From NCBI RefSeq assembly GCF_014651875.1, contig NZ_BMXS01000032.1:837-40004 (forward strand): a stretch of DNA of 39,168 nt, given 5' to 3'. This document shows positions 1-9,155 of this stretch, in pieces. Both the position numbers and the translations under genes were made by a program. Position 1 is the stretch's first letter. Each line of letters begins with the position of its first letter. The stretch is from Litchfieldella qijiaojingensis (GTDB lineage Bacteria > Pseudomonadota > Gammaproteobacteria > Pseudomonadales > Halomonadaceae). The notes under the pieces were generated by a model. The model ran no database searches. It was not told where the DNA came from and worked only from the letters and a program-made list of their open reading frames with translations.

Positions 1-26
1 GGTTCTCAACGTCAGGGGGGTGGATA

Positions 27-410
27 ATGAGATTGTCAGTCAAGGCCAAGTTGAGCCTCTCTTTTGGTTTGCTGCTGGTACTGATGAGCGTCCTTGGTTT
101 CGTGGCCATTCAGCAGCTCGACAAGGTCACCCAGCAGAACACCTCCGCCGCCGAGGAGATGTCGGTCACCGCCGAGGAACTCTCCAGCCAGGCCGAGCAG
201 TTGCAGGCTGCCATCGCCTACTTCCGCGTCGACGACCAGGCGGCACTAACCTTGAGCGGCGCCAAGCGGGCGCCGAGTGTCTCGAAGGCGCTGGCGACGG
301 TGAAGACGCCACGGCCCAAGCACGAGAAGACTAGTAGCGGTTTCACTCTCGACATGCGCGATGCCGACGACGCCCTGGATGTCGAATTCGAGCGTAGCGA
401 AAGCGCTTGA
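27..410 (+). CDS. Internally deleted chemoreceptor remnant (mini-MCP)
   Basis: This 127-residue open frame joins the first membrane helix of a methyl-accepting chemotaxis protein (about residues 8-28) directly to the extreme C-terminal part of another. From the [10 protein letters not shown] stretch onward it closely matches the last segment of the receptor at 465-2180, including the shared [10 protein letters not shown] tail. The sensor domain, second membrane helix, HAMP domain and the whole CheA/CheW-binding hairpin are missing, against a usual 530-650 residues. The join falls at an IQQL stretch common at both ends, which fits an in-frame deletion by short-homology recombination. The frame is intact, so a membrane-anchored tail peptide could still be made, but it cannot signal as a normal receptor. 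It is most likely a decayed gene. Confidence 0.75.
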   Translation: MRLSVKAKLSLSFGLLLVLMSVLGFVAIQQLDKVTQQNTSAAEEMSVTAEELSSQAEQLQAAIAYFRVDDQAALTLSGAKRAPSVSKALATVKTPRPKHEKTSSGFTLDMRDADDALDVEFERSESA

Positions 411-464
411 AGGCACTGCTGACTGCTTTTTTGATTTGCCACCGATGACGTTAAGGAAAGGGAA

Positions 465-2180
465 ATGTTTCGAAGTTTGAAACTGAGAACACGCTTGGGG
501 TTGGGGTTCGGTGCTCTCGTATTGGCACTGGTTGGCATCACGATATTCAGCATCTGGCAAATGCGGGAATACAGTCACCAGGTCAGTCGAATAGGCGCTA
601 TCTATGCACCGGCCCAAGGGTTGTTGTTGAATGCCGATCGCGATGCGCATCAAGCCCTCGTGGCCGAACGAAGCCTATTGTCCTTGACGCCGGGGTCCGA
701 TGGATTCGAGTCGCAGCTTGCGGCCCATGCAGAAAATATCGAACAAACTCGCGACCGAATGGAACGCTATGCGGTGATGGTGGATACCGCATCGTCGCAT
801 GCCTTGATGCAAACGTTTCGCTCGCTTTTCGAGACTTGGGAGCAAGACACCAGGAATTTTGTCGATACCTTGTCCAACGCTCGATGGCAATCGCAACGTC
901 AAGTTCTTGCCCAAGACAGCCTGACCACGCTCGACGATAAGTTCAACGACATGCGTGGTGTCATCGATGTGCTTGGCGAGGATCTGAGCGAGCTGATCGA
1001 GGCGGAAATGCAAGAGGCTCAGTTCAATTATGAATACGCCTTTTGGCTGCTGGTCTGCGTGGGTTCTGGCGTTGTACTCCTTGCCGTTTGTCTGGGCTTT
1101 CTTATCACGCGCGGCATCATGAAGGAATTGGGCGGTGAGCCTGTCTATGCTCGCGACATCATCGGCAAGATCGCGGCGGGCAACCTCAACGTGGAGGTGA
1201 CGACCCGCAAGGGCGATAGCGACAGTCTGTTGGCCGCGGCGCGCGACATGGCGGTCAAGCTGCGCGAGGTGGTCGGCGAGGTGACCGGCGCGGTGCGCAA
1301 CGTCGCCTCCGGCAGCCAGGAGATGGCTGCGGCCTCCGAACAGCTCAGCCAGGGCGCCACCGAACAGGCCGCCTCCGCCGAGGAGGCCTCGTCCTCGATG
1401 GAGCAGATGACCGCCAACATCAAGCAGAACGCCGACAACGCCACCCAGACCGAAAGCATCGCCCGCGACACGGCCAGCGACGCCGAGACCTCGGGCCGCG
1501 CCGTGGCCGAGGCGGTGGGCGCCATGGAGACCATCGCCGAGAAGATCCTGATTGTCCAGGAGATCGCCCGCCAGACCGACCTGCTGGCGCTCAACGCCGC
1601 GGTGGAAGCGGCACGCGCCGGCGAGCACGGGCGTGGCTTCGCGGTGGTCGCCGCCGAGGTGCGCAAGCTGGCCGAGCGCAGCCAGGCGGCGTCTCTGGAG
1701 ATCTCCGGGCTGTCCGGCGATACCGTCAAGGCCGCGCGCAGCGCCGGGGACATGCTGACCAAGCTGGTGCCGGACATCCAGAAAAGCGCCGAACTGATCG
1801 CCGAGATCTCGGCGGCCAGCCGCGAGCAGGATGCCGGGGCCAGCCAGGTCAACACCGCCATCCTGCAGCTCGACAAGGTCACCCAGCAGAACACCTCCGC
1901 CGCCGAAGAGGTGTCGGCCACCGCCGAGGAACTGTCCCGTCAGGCCGAGCAGTTGCAGGCCGCCATCGCCTACTTCCGCGTCGACGAGCAAGCGCGGCCG
2001 GCGGCGTTGCCTGCAAGTGGCGTCAGGCCGGTCGCGAAACCCGCCGCCTCGAATGCGCTGGCGACCACGGCCAGGGCGCCGCGTGCTCGGCAGGAAAAGG
2101 CCAGTGGCGGCTTCGTCCTCGATATGAGCGAAACTGACGATGCCCTGGACGTCGAGTTCGAGCGTAGCGAAAGCGCTTGA
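465..2180 (+). CDS. Methyl-accepting chemotaxis protein, helical-bundle sensor
   Basis: A 571-residue inner-membrane chemoreceptor. It has TM1 near residues 11-31, a mostly helical periplasmic domain of about 160 residues resembling four-helix-bundle receptor sensors, TM2 near 192-216, a HAMP region following the LGGEP motif, and a cytoplasmic signalling coiled coil. The tip, near 367-406, carries the canonical [20 protein letters not shown] signature that contacts CheA and CheW. Glutamate/glutamine-rich methylation helices flank the tip. The C-terminus is a flexible linker ending [10 protein letters not shown] with no NWETF-type CheR-binding pentapeptide. AAGGAAAGG precedes the ATG. The ligand cannot be told from sequence. 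The signalling domain is nearly identical to that of the next receptor, which suggests tandem duplication or gene conversion. Confidence 0.93.
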   Translation: MFRSLKLRTRLGLGFGALVLALVGITIFSIWQMREYSHQVSRIGAIYAPAQGLLLNADRDAHQALVAERSLLSLTPGSDGFESQLAAHAENIEQTRDRMERYAVMVDTASSHALMQTFRSLFETWEQDTRNFVDTLSNARWQSQRQVLAQDSLTTLDDKFNDMRGVIDVLGEDLSELIEAEMQEAQFNYEYAFWLLVCVGSGVVLLAVCLGFLITRGIMKELGGEPVYARDIIGKIAAGNLNVEVTTRKGDSDSLLAAARDMAVKLREVVGEVTGAVRNVASGSQEMAAASEQLSQGATEQAASAEEASSSMEQMTANIKQNADNATQTESIARDTASDAETSGRAVAEAVGAMETIAEKILIVQEIARQTDLLALNAAVEAARAGEHGRGFAVVAAEVRKLAERSQAASLEISGLSGDTVKAARSAGDMLTKLVPDIQKSAELIAEISAASREQDAGASQVNTAILQLDKVTQQNTSAAEEVSATAEELSRQAEQLQAAIAYFRVDEQARPAALPASGVRPVAKPAASNALATTARAPRARQEKASGGFVLDMSETDDALDVEFERSESA

Positions 2181-2448
2181 AGGCTCTGGCCCATCAATCA
2201 GTCTTTTCCGTCCGGGCACGAGGCTTCCCTGGCCCAGGCGGTTTTTTCCTCTTTCGGTACTGCCGAGGCCTCAGGCCGAGAAGCCGTTATCCAGTTCGCG
2301 TAACTGATATCCGAATTGCGATGACTAGTGTCTAGGCGGACTTCGGTCTTGTTCAGCGTGGCCGATAGAAGGGTATCGGGGGAATGGCTTGATGATGTTG
2401 GTTTCATGCCCAGGAATCCATTAAAGAACTGACCAAGGAACAATGAAC

Positions 2449-4047
2449 ATGAGATTCCTGCGTATTTCGACGCGACTCAATTTGCTGGCCGTGGCGATGA
2501 TTCTGGGTATGGGCGGTCTGGGGATATTCAGCCTGTTCCAGGAACAAGGTCATCTGGTCGACGAACGCCAGGCGGCATTGGCTTCATTGGTCCAAAGCGC
2601 CGTGGGCATCCTCGAGCACTATCACGAACTGGAACGCAGCGGCACGCTCAGCCGCGAGGAAGCGCAAAAATTAGCTCTCGATGCCATCAAGGGCATGCGC
2701 TATGGCGGGGGGAACTATTTCTGGGTCAACGACATGACACCGGCCATGATCATGCACCCAACGGTACCTGATCTGGAAGGCCAGGACCTGTCCGGTTTCG
2801 AGGATCCAAATGGCAAGCGGCTTTTCATTGAAATGATCAAGACGGTCGAAGCGCAAGGCCAAGGGGTCGTCGAGTATTTCTGGCCGAAACCGGGCTTCGA
2901 TGAACCGGTGCCGAAATCTTCCAATGTCGCCGGTTTCGAGCCATGGGGATGGATCGTGGGTACGGGCCTCTACATCGACGATCTCGATGTCCTGTTCTGG
3001 AGCAATGCTCAGCGGCTGGCCATCATCTTCGCGTTTGGCGGGCTCATTCTCTTCGCCTTCATCTTCACCATTGCGCGCCGCATCAAGCATGGCCTGGCCA
3101 GTGCGTTGGGGTTGGCCAATGCGGTCGCCGCCGGCAACCTCGATGCCACGGCAACGGTGAAATCCAACGACGAGATCAAGGAACTGATCGATGCGCTCAA
3201 TCGCATGGCCACCAAGCTGAAAGAGGTGGTGGGCGAAGTGACCTTGGCTACCCGCAGTGTCGCTTCCGGCAGCCAGGAGATGACGGTGGCTTCCGCACAG
3301 CTCAGCCAGGGCGCCACCGAACAGGCCGCCTCCGCCGAGGAAGCCTCGTCGTCGATGGAGCAGATGACCGCCAACATCAAGCAGAACGCCGACAACGCCA
3401 CCCAGACCGAGAGCATTGCCCGTGACGCGGCCAACGACGCCGAGACCTCGGGCCGCGCCGTGACCGAAGCAGTGGGCGCGATGGAGACCATCGCCGAGAA
3501 GATCCTGATCGTCCAGGACATTGCCCGCCAGACCGACCTGCTGGCGCTCAACGCCGCGGTGGAGGCGGCACGGGCCGGCGAGCACGGGCGCGGCTTCGCG
3601 GTGGTCGCCTCGGAAGTGAGGAAGCTCGCCGAGCGTAGCCAGGCGGCGGCGCAGGAGATCTCCGGGCTGTCCGGCAATACCGTCAAGGCCGCCCAGGAGG
3701 CTGGCGAGATGCTCGCTAGGGTGGTGCCGGATATCCAGAGGAGCGCCGAGTTGATCGCCGAGATCTCGGCGGCCAGCAACGAACAGAATACCGGCGCCGC
3801 ACAGATCAACGTGGCCATCCAGCAGCTCGACAAGGTGACTCGACAGAACACCTCCGCCGCCAAGGGGATGTCGGCCACCGCCGAAGCGCTTTCCAGCCAG
3901 GCCGAACGGCTGCAGGCCGCGATCGGCTTTTTCCAGGCTGGGCGACGCAAGTCCATAACGAGAACGGATGCCGAGCGCGTGCCGCGAGCGCTCGGAGGGG
4001 CACACCGGCCGCTGCTTTTGAAGCAAGGCCGGCAATCAGCGGTATGA
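2449..4047 (+). CDS. Methyl-accepting chemotaxis protein, sCache_2-type sensor
   Basis: A chemoreceptor with TM1 near residues 10-30 and a single-Cache periplasmic sensor near 35-178. The sensor has typical motifs: [10 protein letters not shown], the [13 protein letters not shown] loop, WPKPG and a [11 protein letters not shown] end. TM2 lies near 188-209, followed by HAMP and a canonical signalling tip ([20 protein letters not shown]). sCache_2 domains usually bind small organic acids, but the ligand here is unknown. The tail is basic and unrelated to the [10 protein letters not shown] tail of the preceding receptor, and it has no CheR pentapeptide. Two in-frame ATGs exist at 2443 and 2449. 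The AAGGA at 2435-2439 is better spaced for 2449. A gene for a secreted Cache-like protein follows after 53 bases. Confidence 0.92.
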   Translation: MRFLRISTRLNLLAVAMILGMGGLGIFSLFQEQGHLVDERQAALASLVQSAVGILEHYHELERSGTLSREEAQKLALDAIKGMRYGGGNYFWVNDMTPAMIMHPTVPDLEGQDLSGFEDPNGKRLFIEMIKTVEAQGQGVVEYFWPKPGFDEPVPKSSNVAGFEPWGWIVGTGLYIDDLDVLFWSNAQRLAIIFAFGGLILFAFIFTIARRIKHGLASALGLANAVAAGNLDATATVKSNDEIKELIDALNRMATKLKEVVGEVTLATRSVASGSQEMTVASAQLSQGATEQAASAEEASSSMEQMTANIKQNADNATQTESIARDAANDAETSGRAVTEAVGAMETIAEKILIVQDIARQTDLLALNAAVEAARAGEHGRGFAVVASEVRKLAERSQAAAQEISGLSGNTVKAAQEAGEMLARVVPDIQRSAELIAEISAASNEQNTGAAQINVAIQQLDKVTRQNTSAAKGMSATAEALSSQAERLQAAIGFFQAGRRKSITRTDAERVPRALGGAHRPLLLKQGRQSAV

Positions 4048-4100
4048 ACCGATTCATTCAGGTGAACCGAACGAATCACAACGTATCAGGAGTCATGCTC

Positions 4101-4550
4101 ATGAAAAACATGCTTATCGCCCTGTCCATCGCTCTAATGGCCATCGTTCAACCCGCTTTCGCCGCGGAGCGAGCTTCGCCGGAGGAAGCCAAGGCCATGG
4201 CACTGAAAGCCGCGGCCTATGTTCAGGACCACGGCCGCGAGGCGGCGGTGGAGGCCTTCATGTCCCCGGACGGCGAGTGGCTCGACCGCGACCTCTATGT
4301 GTTCATGTACGACGCTGATGGAATCACGCTGGCGCTGGCCCCGGCGCCGGATCTCGTCGGCACGAATCGTTTGGATCTCCAGGGCTACGGCGGTACGTAC
4401 ATAATCAAGGAAATGCTGGCCGTGGAATCCGAGGGCTGGGTCAGCTACCTGTACGACAACCCAGTAACCCAGCAGGTCGAAGCCAAGACGAGCTACATCA
4501 TCCGCATGGACGGCGGCGGCTTCGTCGGCGTTGGCGCCTACAAGGAGTAG
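4101..4550 (+). CDS. Secreted single-Cache domain protein
   Basis: About 149 residues. A signal peptide (positively charged start, hydrophobic core, AFA-A cleavage site near residue 20) is followed by one small domain. The motifs YVFMYDADG, GTNRLDLQGYGG, GWVSYLYDNPVT, VEAKTSYI and FVGVGAYKE match the sCache_2 fold seen in the neighbouring receptor. There is no second membrane helix and no signalling domain, so it should be a free periplasmic protein, probably a ligand-binding or co-sensor protein; that role is inferred. ATG 4101 is chosen because AGGAG lies at 4088-4092 with 8-base spacing. ATG 4095 is too close to it, and the longer frame back to 4044 lacks a secretion signal at its start. 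It sits between two receptor genes. Confidence 0.82.
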   Translation: MKNMLIALSIALMAIVQPAFAAERASPEEAKAMALKAAAYVQDHGREAAVEAFMSPDGEWLDRDLYVFMYDADGITLALAPAPDLVGTNRLDLQGYGGTYIIKEMLAVESEGWVSYLYDNPVTQQVEAKTSYIIRMDGGGFVGVGAYKE

Positions 4551-4574
4551 CGGTCGTTCGAGCGCTGCAGGAAT

Positions 4575-4594
4575 CCCCCGCCCGAGGGCGGGGG
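4575..4594. terminator. GC-rich hairpin between Cache gene and NIT receptor
   Basis: CCCCCGCCC, a GA dinucleotide and GGGCGGGGG form a near-perfect very stable hairpin. No T-run follows on the plus strand, so it could be a weak terminator, an mRNA-stabilising structure or a processing site between the two coding regions. Confidence 0.45.
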
Positions 4595-4631
4595 AGAGGT
4601 TTGACCTACTCTGCCGATGATGGAGCCCCTT

Positions 4632-6581
4632 ATGGCCATACGTATGCGTCTTCTGCTGATGGCTGCAATCCCGTTCCTGGGACTGCTGTTCTTCGCAGTA
4701 TCGGACATGATCGAAAAGCGACATCTGCTGAACGAAGCGGAAACCGCCGGCTTGCTTAGCGAGTTTTCCGGCAAGGTGGGCACTCTCGTTCATCACCTCC
4801 AGCGCGAGCGCGGCGCTTCCGCGGTCTATCTGGCCAGCCAGGGGCAGGAGGGCGGCGATGCGCTCGCCAGCCAGCGCCGGCTGACCGACGAGGCGCGCAC
4901 GGCGTTTGATGAGTTCATGGCGGGGCTCGACGTCGATTCCTCCGGTGGCGACTTTCGTGCCCGGCTCGATGAAGCTTTGACCGCACTCGACCAGCTCGAT
5001 GCCCATCGCAATACAGTGCGAACCGTGGGGACATCGGTGGCCGACAGCAATGCCTGGTTCACCGCCACCAATGCCGATTTGCTGAACGCGGTGGCGCTCA
5101 TTTCCGTGCTGTCGAGCGATAACGAACTGGCCAGAAATGCCATGGCCTACGTCGATTATCTGCAGGGCAAGGAACTGGCGGGCCAGGAGCGGGCGGCGGG
5201 GGTTGCGGGTATCTCGGCGGGTCGCTTCCCGTATCGGGTCTACATGCGCTACCTGCGCATCGCCGGCGACCAGGAAACCTTCTTCGACCTGTTCGAGGAC
5301 ATCGCCACTCCCGAAATGAAGGCGTTCCACGCGCAGACGGTCGCGGGCCTGCCGGTCGAGGAGGTCGAGCGCATGCGTGAGATCTCCATCAAGGGAGGGC
5401 TGGTGGGCTCGCTCCAAGACCTGACCGGGCCCTACTGGTACGAGATGGCGACGGCGCGCATCGACTTGATGAAGAAAGTCGAGGACTTCATCGCCGGGAA
5501 GCTCGTGGCGCGCGCAGAGACGATGCATGCGGATGCGCAGACCGGCTTTCTCGTCAATGTCTCGGTGGTGATCGTCGGGTTCCTCGTCATGCTCGGTGCA
5601 GTGTTCTTCATCACTCGCGGCATTCTCAAACAGCTCGGTGGCGAGCCGGCCTATGCCCTCAAGATCATGCGCGCGGTGGCCGACGGCGACCTCGGTATCA
5701 CCATCGATGTGAAAGAACGCGACGAGTCGAGCCTGCTGGCCGGTCTCAAGGACATGGTGATTCGTCTGCGGCACATGATGAAGGACGTCAACTCGGCTTC
5801 CGCCGCCGTTTCCACGGGAGCCGGGAACATTTCCTCGAGTTCCGAGCAGTTGAGCCAGGGGGCCGCTGAACAGGCATCGTCCTCGCAGGCGGCGAGTTCC
5901 GCTGTCGAGCAGATGACGGGCAGTACCTCTCAGATGGCGGAAAACATGGCGCGTACCGAGCAAATCGCCCGCCAGTCGGCCGGCAATGCCCGGAAGAGCG
6001 GCGAGGCCGTGGCCAAGGCCGTTGGGGCCATGCAGACGATCGCCGAGAAGATCCTCATCGTCCAGGAGATCGCTCGTCAGACCGACCTGCTGGCGCTCAA
6101 CGCGGCGGTGGAAGCCGCCCGTGCCGGCGAGCACGGCCGTGGCTTTGCGGTAGTCGCCGCCGAGGTGCGCAAGCTGGCCGAGCGCAGCCAGTCCGCCGCT
6201 CAGGAAATCTCCGGGCTGTCTTCCGACACGATGGATGCGGCGCAGCAGGCGGGCGGGATGCTCGACGAGCTAGTGCCGGACATCGAACGGACCGCGCAAC
6301 TGGTCGTCGAGTCGACCGCTGCCACCAACGAGCAGAATGCCAGCGTACAGCAGATCAACGCGACCGTATTGCAGCTCGATGGCGTGACGCAACAGGTCGC
6401 CAATACGTCCGAGCTGCTGTCCTCGACGGCCGAGGAGTTGATGGATCACTCCGGGAAACTCCAAGAGGCGATTTCCTATTTCCGCCTGGAACGCGATATC
6501 GCCAAGACGCAAGAGCGGCCAAGTTCAGTGGCGGCCGGAGTCGTGGAGAACAAGGCGATATTGGTGAGTGCGAGCGGATAG
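4632..6581 (+). CDS. Methyl-accepting chemotaxis protein with NIT-type sensor
   Basis: A chemoreceptor of about 649 residues. TM1 lies near the start and is followed by a long all-helical periplasmic domain with the motif [18 protein letters not shown] and a later internal relative ([19 protein letters not shown]). This is the pattern of the NIT domain, known in nitrate/nitrite-responsive proteins. TM2 is near residues 300-325, then a region with LGGEP, HAMP and the signalling tip [20 protein letters not shown]. The tail ends without a CheR-binding pentapeptide or the [10 protein letters not shown] tail. Start 4632 is favoured because GGAG at 4622-4625 is 6 bases upstream; ATGs at 4617 and 4620 are alternatives. 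Nitrate or nitrite sensing is plausible but not proven. Confidence 0.92.
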   Translation: MAIRMRLLLMAAIPFLGLLFFAVSDMIEKRHLLNEAETAGLLSEFSGKVGTLVHHLQRERGASAVYLASQGQEGGDALASQRRLTDEARTAFDEFMAGLDVDSSGGDFRARLDEALTALDQLDAHRNTVRTVGTSVADSNAWFTATNADLLNAVALISVLSSDNELARNAMAYVDYLQGKELAGQERAAGVAGISAGRFPYRVYMRYLRIAGDQETFFDLFEDIATPEMKAFHAQTVAGLPVEEVERMREISIKGGLVGSLQDLTGPYWYEMATARIDLMKKVEDFIAGKLVARAETMHADAQTGFLVNVSVVIVGFLVMLGAVFFITRGILKQLGGEPAYALKIMRAVADGDLGITIDVKERDESSLLAGLKDMVIRLRHMMKDVNSASAAVSTGAGNISSSSEQLSQGAAEQASSSQAASSAVEQMTGSTSQMAENMARTEQIARQSAGNARKSGEAVAKAVGAMQTIAEKILIVQEIARQTDLLALNAAVEAARAGEHGRGFAVVAAEVRKLAERSQSAAQEISGLSSDTMDAAQQAGGMLDELVPDIERTAQLVVESTAATNEQNASVQQINATVLQLDGVTQQVANTSELLSSTAEELMDHSGKLQEAISYFRLERDIAKTQERPSSVAAGVVENKAILVSASG

Positions 6582-6637
6582 CGGAGAAAAGCTGCAATCG
6601 AACGCAAACGCACAGTGTGAATACAAGGAGATCCGTC

Positions 6638-7144
6638 ATGGCGGAAGCCACACAATACGTGACTCTCGGTATCGCGAGCGAATTGCTCGCGGTACCGGTC
6701 GAGCGGGTTCGGGAAATTCTGGAAAGCCAGCCTCTCTCGCGTCTGCCGCATGCACCGCCCTGGTTCCTGGGCATGATCGACGTGCGGGGGCAGGGGGTGC
6801 CGGTGGTCGATCTACGGGTGAAGCTCGGCTTCGATGCCGGAGCGGATACCGAGAACACGCGGATCATCGTGCTCGAGGCGCGCATGGAAGGCCATGAGCT
6901 GACCCTGGGGCTGAAGACCGATCGCGTCTTCGAAGTCACCCCGCTGGACGACGCCGATCTCGAGCCGCCGCCGCGCGTCGGCGCCGGTTGGCGACCCGAG
7001 TTCATCGTCGGCATCGGCCGCCGTAACGAGGCTTTCGTCACCGTTCTCGATCTCGATCATTTGTTTGCCAGCACGGAGGTGGCGTTGATCGCTCCGGCGT
7101 TGGATCAGGCCGATATTGCTCCTCCCCAGCGCGGAGAGGGCTAG
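6638..7144 (+). CDS. cheW: Chemotaxis coupling protein CheW
   Basis: A 168-residue soluble adaptor that links chemoreceptors to the CheA kinase. The CheW fold spans the whole protein: LGIASELLAVPVERVREILE, the LPHAPPWFLGMIDVRGQGVPVVDL core with the conserved RG turn, and a C-terminal TVLDLDHLF strand. AAGGAG at 6625-6630 fixes the ATG at 6638; a frame reaching back to 6617 has no such site. It lies 56 bases after the NIT receptor and 4 bases before the cheR start, so these genes are almost certainly co-transcribed. It is more divergent than housekeeping CheW proteins, as is usual in secondary che clusters. Confidence 0.93.
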   Translation: MAEATQYVTLGIASELLAVPVERVREILESQPLSRLPHAPPWFLGMIDVRGQGVPVVDLRVKLGFDAGADTENTRIIVLEARMEGHELTLGLKTDRVFEVTPLDDADLEPPPRVGAGWRPEFIVGIGRRNEAFVTVLDLDHLFASTEVALIAPALDQADIAPPQRGEG

Positions 7145-7148
7145 CGAG

Positions 7149-8024
7149 ATGCCGTCGCCGTCTGGCGAGAATCCATGGTCGATACCGGAGAACGACCGCC
7201 TGAGCGAGCGGGATTTCGGGCGTATCGCGGAACTGATCGGCGAGCATGCCGGTATCAAACTGCCGCCAACCAAGCGGCTGATGGTCGAAGGGCGGCTACG
7301 CAAGCGGGTTCGTGGCCTTGGCCATCAGAGTCTGGCGGACTACTGCCGTTTTCTGTTCGACGGCCATGGCCTGACCAGTGAACTGGTTCATGTGATCGAT
7401 GCGGTCACGACCAACAAGACCGACTTCTTCCGTGAGCCCACGCATTTCGTGGCACTCGAGGAAAAAATCGTGCCCGCATTGCTCGAGCGGCATGCCAGCC
7501 CCGAGCCGCGGATCAAGCTGTGGAGCGCGGCATGCTCCAACGGCGCCGAGGTGTACACCATCGCCATGGTGATGGCGGAGATCGCGGCTCGCCATCGTCA
7601 TCTGCGTTTCTCGGTGCTGGGCACCGATATCAGTACCGAAATGCTCGAATATGCGGCGCAAGCTATCTACCCGGTGGCCATGGTCGAGCCGGTGCCGACG
7701 GCATTGCGCAACCGCTACCTGATGCAAGGACGCGCACCGTCGCGGCGCAGCGAGGTACGTATCGTTCCGGAACTGCGCAATACGGCGTGCTTCGCACGGC
7801 TCAACCTGATGGATACCCGCTACACCATCGACCGTGACGTGGATGTGATCTTCTTGCGCAACGTGCTGATCTATTTCGAAAAGGCAACCCAGGAGGCGGT
7901 GGTGTCGCGCCTGGTCGGGCATCTGCGACCCGGCGGATTCCTGATCCTGGGCCATTCGGAATCGATGATCGGCAGCAACCTGAACCTGCGCCAGGTGGCG
8001 CCGGCGGTATTCCAGAAATCTTGA
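7149..8024 (+). CDS. cheR: Chemoreceptor methyltransferase CheR
   Basis: About 291 residues. It transfers methyl groups from S-adenosylmethionine to receptor glutamates for adaptation. The N-terminal helical domain contains a GIKLPPTKRLMVEGRLRKR stretch. The Rossmann-type catalytic domain has TTNKTDFFREPTHF, KLWSAACSNGAEVYTIAM (SAM-binding loop), SVLGTDIS, a DVIFLRNVLIYF motif and a LILGHSESM end. No beta-subdomain insertion or TPR tail is obvious. The start at 7149 follows GGAG at 7133-7136 and lies 4 bases after the cheW stop. The receptors here lack the NWETF tether, so CheR must dock without it or use receptors elsewhere. Confidence 0.95.
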   Translation: MPSPSGENPWSIPENDRLSERDFGRIAELIGEHAGIKLPPTKRLMVEGRLRKRVRGLGHQSLADYCRFLFDGHGLTSELVHVIDAVTTNKTDFFREPTHFVALEEKIVPALLERHASPEPRIKLWSAACSNGAEVYTIAMVMAEIAARHRHLRFSVLGTDISTEMLEYAAQAIYPVAMVEPVPTALRNRYLMQGRAPSRRSEVRIVPELRNTACFARLNLMDTRYTIDRDVDVIFLRNVLIYFEKATQEAVVSRLVGHLRPGGFLILGHSESMIGSNLNLRQVAPAVFQKS

Positions 8025-8027
8025 AAC

Positions 8028-9155
8028 ATGGAGAACGGCGTGACTGGCAATTCCCTTGACCGCACGACTCCAGCGGAGAAGATCCGGGTCTTGATCGTCG
8101 ATGACTCGGCTTCAGTGCGACAGACTCTTGCCGAGATCATTTCGAGTGCTCCAGATCTCGAGGTAATGGCGACGGCATCCGACCCCTACGTGGCGGCCGA
8201 ACGTATCCGGCGCGAGATCCCGGATGTCATCTTCCTGGATATCGAGATGCCGCGCATGGACGGCCTGACCTTCCTGCGCAAGATCATGTCCCAGCGTCCG
8301 ATCCCGGTGGTGATCTGCTCGACCCTCACCGAAGAAGGCTCGACCACCTTCATGCAGGCGTTGGAAGCCGGGGCGGTGGATGTCGTCACCAAGCCTCGCA
8401 TCGATACCCACCGTGCTCTCAACGATGCCCGCATGCGCATTTGCGATGTGGCACGGGCGGCGGCACATGCGCGGTTCTCGCGCACTCGTCGAGCGTTCCC
8501 CACGAAGGTGGAGTCCAAACTGTCCACCGATGTCATCATTCCTCCACGCCCGTTACGGCGCGGGGGAAGTGCACTTTCCGACAGAGTCGTCTGCATTGGC
8601 TCGTCGACCGGGGGAACCGAGGCGTTGCGCGTCATCCTTACCGCAATGCCCGCCGATTGCCCCGCCATCGCCATCGTCCAGCACATGCCGGAAAACTTCA
8701 CCGCCGCTTTCGCCCGGCGGCTCGACGGTTTGTGCGCCATCACTGTCAAGGAAGCCGAGGAGGGCGACATGCTGCAGCCTGGTAAGGCACTGATCGCACC
8801 GGGCGACAGGCACATGCTGCTGGAGCGGGTCGGGCGGCATTACCGCGTGACGCTCAGGGACGGTCCTCCAGTCTCGCGCCATCGGCCCTCCGTCAACGTG
8901 CTGTTTCGCTCCGCCGCACAGAATGCCGGTGCCAATGCACAAGGCATCCTGTTGACTGGCATGGGCGATGACGGCGCTAGTGGCATAGGCGAAATGAAAA
9001 CCGCCGGAGCTCGCACCCTGGCTCAGGACGAGGCGAGTTGCGTGGTGTTCGGTATGCCCGGCGAGGCGATCCGCCTCGGCGGTGTGGACAAGGTGGTCGC
9101 CCTGGAGCGGATCGCCGGTGAAATTCTCGGCAACACGGAGACCCGTGCCTCATGA
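8028..9155 (+). CDS. cheB: Chemotaxis response regulator and methylesterase CheB
   Basis: A 375-residue two-domain adaptation enzyme that demethylates or deamidates receptor glutamines and glutamates when phosphorylated by CheA. The receiver domain covers about residues 19-140, with the acidic pair D25/D26, phosphoacceptor D71 in [12 protein letters not shown] and K122. A basic linker follows. The C-terminal esterase carries the catalytic serine S193 in [11 protein letters not shown], histidine H219 in VQHMPENF and the aspartate in [10 protein letters not shown], so all catalytic residues are present. ATG 8028 is 3 bases after cheR. A GTG at 8040 with GGAG six bases upstream is an equally credible start. 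The end overlaps the next gene by ATGA. Confidence 0.95.
   Translation: MENGVTGNSLDRTTPAEKIRVLIVDDSASVRQTLAEIISSAPDLEVMATASDPYVAAERIRREIPDVIFLDIEMPRMDGLTFLRKIMSQRPIPVVICSTLTEEGSTTFMQALEAGAVDVVTKPRIDTHRALNDARMRICDVARAAAHARFSRTRRAFPTKVESKLSTDVIIPPRPLRRGGSALSDRVVCIGSSTGGTEALRVILTAMPADCPAIAIVQHMPENFTAAFARRLDGLCAITVKEAEEGDMLQPGKALIAPGDRHMLLERVGRHYRVTLRDGPPVSRHRPSVNVLFRSAAQNAGANAQGILLTGMGDDGASGIGEMKTAGARTLAQDEASCVVFGMPGEAIRLGGVDKVVALERIAGEILGNTETRAS

Noticed and set aside
675-2219. Long minus-strand open frames opposite the chemoreceptors
   Set aside because: High-GC shadow frames with repetitive low-complexity peptides; the plus strand encodes clear receptor domains.
2361-2368. GCCGATAG as a flagellar sigma-28 -10 element before the sCache receptor
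   Set aside because: No TAAA-type -35 at the required distance, so the match is likely chance.
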